DNA of 16,954 nt, taken from the NCBI GenBank assembly GCA_905205975.1, contig CAJLFQ010000047.1, positions 1 to 16,954 on the forward strand, read 5' to 3'. Both the position numbers and the translations under genes were made by a program. Source of the DNA: an uncultured Eubacteriales bacterium (GTDB taxonomy: Bacteria > Bacillota > Clostridia > Oscillospirales > QAMX01). Within the stretch, counting starts at the first letter, position 1. Every line of letters begins with the position of its first letter. Below the pieces are notes generated by a model, which was given only the letters and a program-made list of their open reading frames with translations, searched no databases and had not been told where the DNA came from. This document shows positions 15,701-16,954 of this stretch, piece after piece.

Positions 15701-16397
15701 CGCCTTCAACACGGCTTCCAGCACCCTCGAAGTCAAACTGAGAACCCGCCCGACGGTTGTCCCGGTCGATCCGACCCCGGTTGACCCGACCCCGGTTGAT
15801 CCGACCCCGGTTGACCCGACCCCGGTTGATCCGAAACCGGAATTCCCGTTCACCGATGTTTCCGAAGACCATATGTTCTATGAAGACATCAAGTATGTCT
15901 ACGAAAAAGGCCTGATGGAAGGCACCGGCAACAACAAGTTCTCGCCTGAAACCGTCATGACCCGCGGCATGATTGTCACCACCCTCTATCGGATGGAAGG
16001 CAAACCGGCCGTCAACGCCAACATCACGTTCAGCGACGTCGCCTCCGGTATGTACTATACCGACGCAGTTGCATGGGCAGCTGAAAACGGCATTGTCAAG
16101 GGCTGCGGCGACGGTACGTTCAGACCGAACGATACCATCACGCGTGAGCAGATGGTTACCATCCTGTACCGCTACGCAGAGTACAAGGGCTGCGACGTCA
16201 GCGTCGGCGAGGATACCAACATCCTCAGCTTTGACGATGCTGAACAGGTCGCCCCGTATGCCATCGAGGCCTTTGAGTGGGCCGGCGGTGCCGGCATCAT
16301 CAACGGCACCAGCAAGACGACGCTCAGCCCGAAGGGCAGCGCAACGCGCGGTCAGGTCGCGGCAATCCTCCATCGTTACTGCAATTGGATGAAGTAA
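9729..16397 (+). CDS. SLH-anchored S8 (subtilisin-like) surface protease
   Basis: This 2,222-residue exported serine peptidase probably cleaves extracellular proteins or peptides. It has a signal peptide (1-28, ending IPVGA), an I9-like propeptide (about 35-170) and an S8 domain with D209, H296, N404 (oxyanion) and S659 in GTSMAAP. A protease-associated insert lies at about 480-585. A Fn3-like region follows, interrupted by a dockerin-like EF-hand loop DLNEDGKVTTFD (856-867). Propeller-like repeats flank a Big2 Ig-like domain (1472-1554). A cohesin-like beta domain (about 1901-2006), a VDPTP linker (2013-2037) and three SLH domains (2038-2222), which bind cell-wall polysaccharide, complete it. 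The ATG at 9729 is preferred over 9723 because AAAAGGAG ends seven bases before it but only one base before 9723. The gene has its own promoter and a terminator. Overall architecture resembles lactocepin-like cell-envelope proteinases; the substrate is unknown. Confidence 0.95.
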   Translation: MKKHFSKRLISLVLALAVCLGLAIPVGAADTNATSNVRIRKIDNNAVSASLRDSIAVDADETAPLYKDTDIVRVSIILKEKSTIEQGFSIENIAENSKAIAYRQNLQTRQDTLAEKISKEALGGKTLDIVWNLTLAANLISANVPYGSIESIKAVKGVKTVVVEDRYDPMVASVEPVNPNMATSSEMIGSSLAWAAGYNGVGSKIAVIDTGTDTDHQSFDAKAFEYAITEDEAAGKEANLMTVADIEKVLSQLHVSQRTKGVTAEELYVNPKLPFGYNYIDKDFDLTHDNDKASEHGSHVAGISTANRYIPDGKGGFVAALESVHTQGVAPDAQLITMKVFGKAGGAYPSDYMAAIEDAIVLGCDSINLSLGSSNPGTSTNAEYQTILDNLTEAGAVVCISAGNSGSWVDSAASGIGYLYSDDVSLDTVGSPGSYTNSLAVASVDNIGQTGNYLSIDGKVTFFSETEYSNAPIVKTLDTTGEGTEYEYLLFQNTGADASNKNLLTDYADVIKGKVVMVYRGVSSFYQKHEAVAAVGAAACIVVNNQPGVINMDLTDSKATIPCVSITQASGDAIIADATPVYAEDGTTVLYYKGKITVSDAVSSIINESEYYTMSSFSSWGVPGSLQLKPEITAPGGSIYSVNGAIAGGKAYEVMSGTSMAAPQVNGMMALMAQYIRENDLTAKTGLTARQLAQSLLMSTSVPVIEEESKNYYSILKQGSGLADINAAINASSYIMMNADANAGAKDGKVKVELGDDPARKGEYTFAYTLTNLKDTAMNYTLNTDVFTQDLAAASSIVLLYSAVTDLPSVVTYEVNGKLVQSIGYYEGLTADDAQAILDYAVGKIELTDDQLYNYDLNEDGKVTTFDAHLILSSLNKAVIELPADGSVEVKVTIKLNQGTKDYLDHYYTSGAYIEAYSFADEFTSEEGVKGTSHSIPVLGFYGNWTDGSMYDKGSYWDFQTGAETRPPYLPGSYTKYNTMSNLLTLLSGGDLYAFGGNPYDSDEAYNPERNAFSAVNGDILYSYEYSPIRNAAASRVTVADAETGEVYLNLNNGAVNGAFYHVNGGAWQEKTSVAKMNWQAAGVPDGAKVNVSLTLAPEYYVDAKGSVNWEALGKGATLTTSMTIDNTAPEVTYVDGENGISVTAKDNQYIAAIALLNKNGSAVLAKEIPGEEAVKGETYTWDLDMTETYGKKFLLAVFDYAGNQSTYEVELEESHTGDITGAFLAVSGGKWVAIKDGEVKNLTAVAPLPAGAAYVGGYLFTNSGTSTTSKYISVSDMDMISSPTILYSYRLTNNVPGDLTYSAADETLYQISYTSKKSGSKWLYTTILSEVDMTTGEVKSVGTIKGLSEAALSLTCDTEGNFYMVEMTTGKLFTFKRADVEAGSDVVLVGETGWKGNMANNNGAPSIAWNKADGMIYQTNHFNDDASQTALLKIDPKTAETTKVCDIPANTTALVIPDDSTLPAVLMPDAVKEVKLSKTAFSMIKGTTEQLTAQVNPWSVADKSVTWSSSDPSIATVDENGLVTAIADGEVTITAASTVKPDVTAVCDVEVFTINMTVKGLLQDTEGNPQMFSWNLTESTWKKDKDVTPSVDSVTLDTKNNVLYLADASSDSWSMHAIDPATGETLASYANGVGVPMWDMTYNPYFSEQEDKPIVSAVYNYFLLAAQDPTALNTMAFDMSDLFSQYTRAGYAVALTSLGKVPVEDEDGNPTTTGEMIFVLDNRGYMWIWTVYKTDEGYSANINLLESDLDLSFPGYENDMYCSMIADNDGVYLYLSAFNGDTNEIYRLSLVQNSAGNMMISGLKIGDVGENVWPAALYEALDNATADTGAIKLTEVASAPKAGETIQAKAELVDANELRAHLKADDKTNGSLNAVKVTEDAVQAAKNLLKDETTGVTVQDSGRVYLDITADASTNGLIEVEYDSDVLTFIGVENGNLAMVSGNGADGSAKFAYASGKVVNGRVGTLVFSYDKHNCPYETDVTIKTLEDCDAFNTASSTLEVKLRTRPTVVPVDPTPVDPTPVDPTPVDPTPVDPKPEFPFTDVSEDHMFYEDIKYVYEKGLMEGTGNNKFSPETVMTRGMIVTTLYRMEGKPAVNANITFSDVASGMYYTDAVAWAAENGIVKGCGDGTFRPNDTITREQMVTILYRYAEYKGCDVSVGEDTNILSFDDAEQVAPYAIEAFEWAGGAGIINGTSKTTLSPKGSATRGQVAAILHRYCNWMK
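15765..15839 (+). repeat. Five 15-base tandem repeats encoding the VDPTP linker
   Basis: Five in-frame copies of GTYGAYCCGACCCCG encode four VDPTP units and a last VDPKP. The Asp codon alternates GAT, GAC, GAT, GAC, GAT, so the true DNA period is 30 bases. The linker separates the cohesin-like domain from the SLH anchor and probably spans the cell wall. Length variation between strains by slippage is likely. Confidence 0.92.
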
Positions 16398-16425
16398 GCG
16401 AACCGAATCGCTTTCCAGCAACATA

Positions 16426-16462
16426 AAAAGGGAGAGGACAGCTTTGCTGTCCTCTCCCTTTT
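16426..16462. terminator. Strong bidirectional terminator after the protease
   Basis: A perfect 17-bp stem (16426-16442 with 16446-16462) encloses a TTT loop, with four A at one end and four T at the other. It ends the protease transcript 28 bases past the stop and can also stop the convergent minus-strand gene. Confidence 0.9.
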
Positions 16463-16524
16463 GTCATTCCAGCTGGCGTTTTCAAAATCAAACGCAGCCG
16501 GTTTCCTGCCGGATGAAACGGTTT

Positions 16525-16914
16525 TTATCCGAGTGGCTGCTCAAATAACCCGTGCTTTGTACAATACCAGATGAGCTTTGCATGCGGCAGCATGGGCAGA
16601 CGCGTTTCCAGCGTCCATTCCGGATAAAGATGCCGGAGGCAAACGGTATCTGAGCTGACCGCCGAGAGGAACCGGATGTGATGGCTGCGCGTCATCTCAT
16701 GCGGCGAGGTGATGTACCATTCGCCGTCGTCACGCACGGCGATGACATTCCCGCAGACCGGACAGACAAAAAAGCAGACGCGGCGCAGATTGCCGCTGGC
16801 GGACTTCGCCTCATTGAGCGAGCCGGACAGAAGCGCTTTGACATTCGCCTGCAAAACATCCACCAGAATGGGCAGCGTTTCAACATCAGGGACGCCGCAC
16901 CCCGTTTCCCTTAG
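16525..16914 (-). pseudogene. C-terminal fragment of an XRE regulator with metal-ribbon tail
   Basis: The open minus-strand frame reads RETGCGVPDVETLPILVDVLQ, the end of a Cro/CI-type HTH, then ALLSGSLNE, then a tail with CPVCGN and WYCTKHGLF. Clostridial regulators of this kind have a complete N-terminal HTH followed by a desulfoferrodoxin-like tail with paired Cys motifs. Here the HTH recognition helix is missing: the frame meets TAA at 16915-16917, where an SKWE-type sequence is expected, and the other visible frame reads PTISLTK before a TGA. A GTG at 16863 could start a 112-residue product lacking any DNA-binding part. The second Cys pair usual in the ribbon is also absent. It is either a decayed gene or one damaged at a sequence end. 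Confidence 0.6.
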
Positions 16915-16954
16915 TTAAAGATATTGTTGGGTATCTCAAGATGTGTCATTCGAT

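Noticed and set aside
9648..16424. 2,258-codon open frame on the minus strand opposite the protease
   Set aside because: It is exactly in register with the protease codons and exists only because TTA, CTA and TCA are avoided. Its translation is low-complexity and matches no domain, while the plus strand has clear catalytic motifs and a ribosome site.
1..16954. CRISPR array, insertion sequence or prophage genes
   Set aside because: No regularly spaced repeats, transposase motifs or phage genes were seen. The only tandem array is the protein-coding VDPTP linker.

Overview
The window looks like chromosomal DNA from a Gram-positive gut-type Clostridia, probably an Oscillospiraceae/Ruminococcaceae-like bacterium. 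The reasons are consensus TTGACA-17-TATAAT promoters, GGAGG ribosome sites, a large secreted subtilase held by S-layer-homology (SLH) domains, ATP-type phosphofructokinase, and GC-rich codon use. The family-level assignment is inference.

Layout. (1) 1-4370: a restriction-modification module. A 5'-truncated Eco57I-like N6-adenine methylase abuts a terminator hairpin. It overlaps by one base (TGATG) a 958-residue protein with a GIY-YIG-like nuclease domain, an SF2 helicase and a Tudor-like C-terminus. (2) 4371-5109: a non-coding stretch with a strong hairpin, tRNA-Thr(CGU) on the minus strand and the pfkA promoter. (3) 5110-7284: pfkA and a tandem GNAT-like protein, probably one operon, ending at a hairpin shared with the convergent gene. 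(4) 7389-9011, minus: an XRE-type DNA-binding domain fused to an ADP-ribosylglycohydrolase. It is divergent from tRNA-Ala(CGC) and tRNA-Arg(CCG), and an inverted 15-mer covers both -10 boxes. (5) 9386-9728: terminators, a promoter and a structured leader. (6) 9729-16397: a 2,222-residue surface S8 protease with dockerin-like, Big2, propeller-like, cohesin-like and three SLH modules. (7) 16525-16914, minus: the C-terminal remnant of an XRE regulator with a metal-ribbon tail.

The genes do not form one pathway. The most interesting parts are the XRE/ADP-ribosylglycohydrolase fusion with its possible operator, the nuclease-helicase R-M pair with a compositional break in the methylase, and the modular protease carrying both a dockerin-like and a cohesin-like segment. 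All three tRNAs have C34 anticodons, and the protease and pfkA use many ACG and GCG codons.
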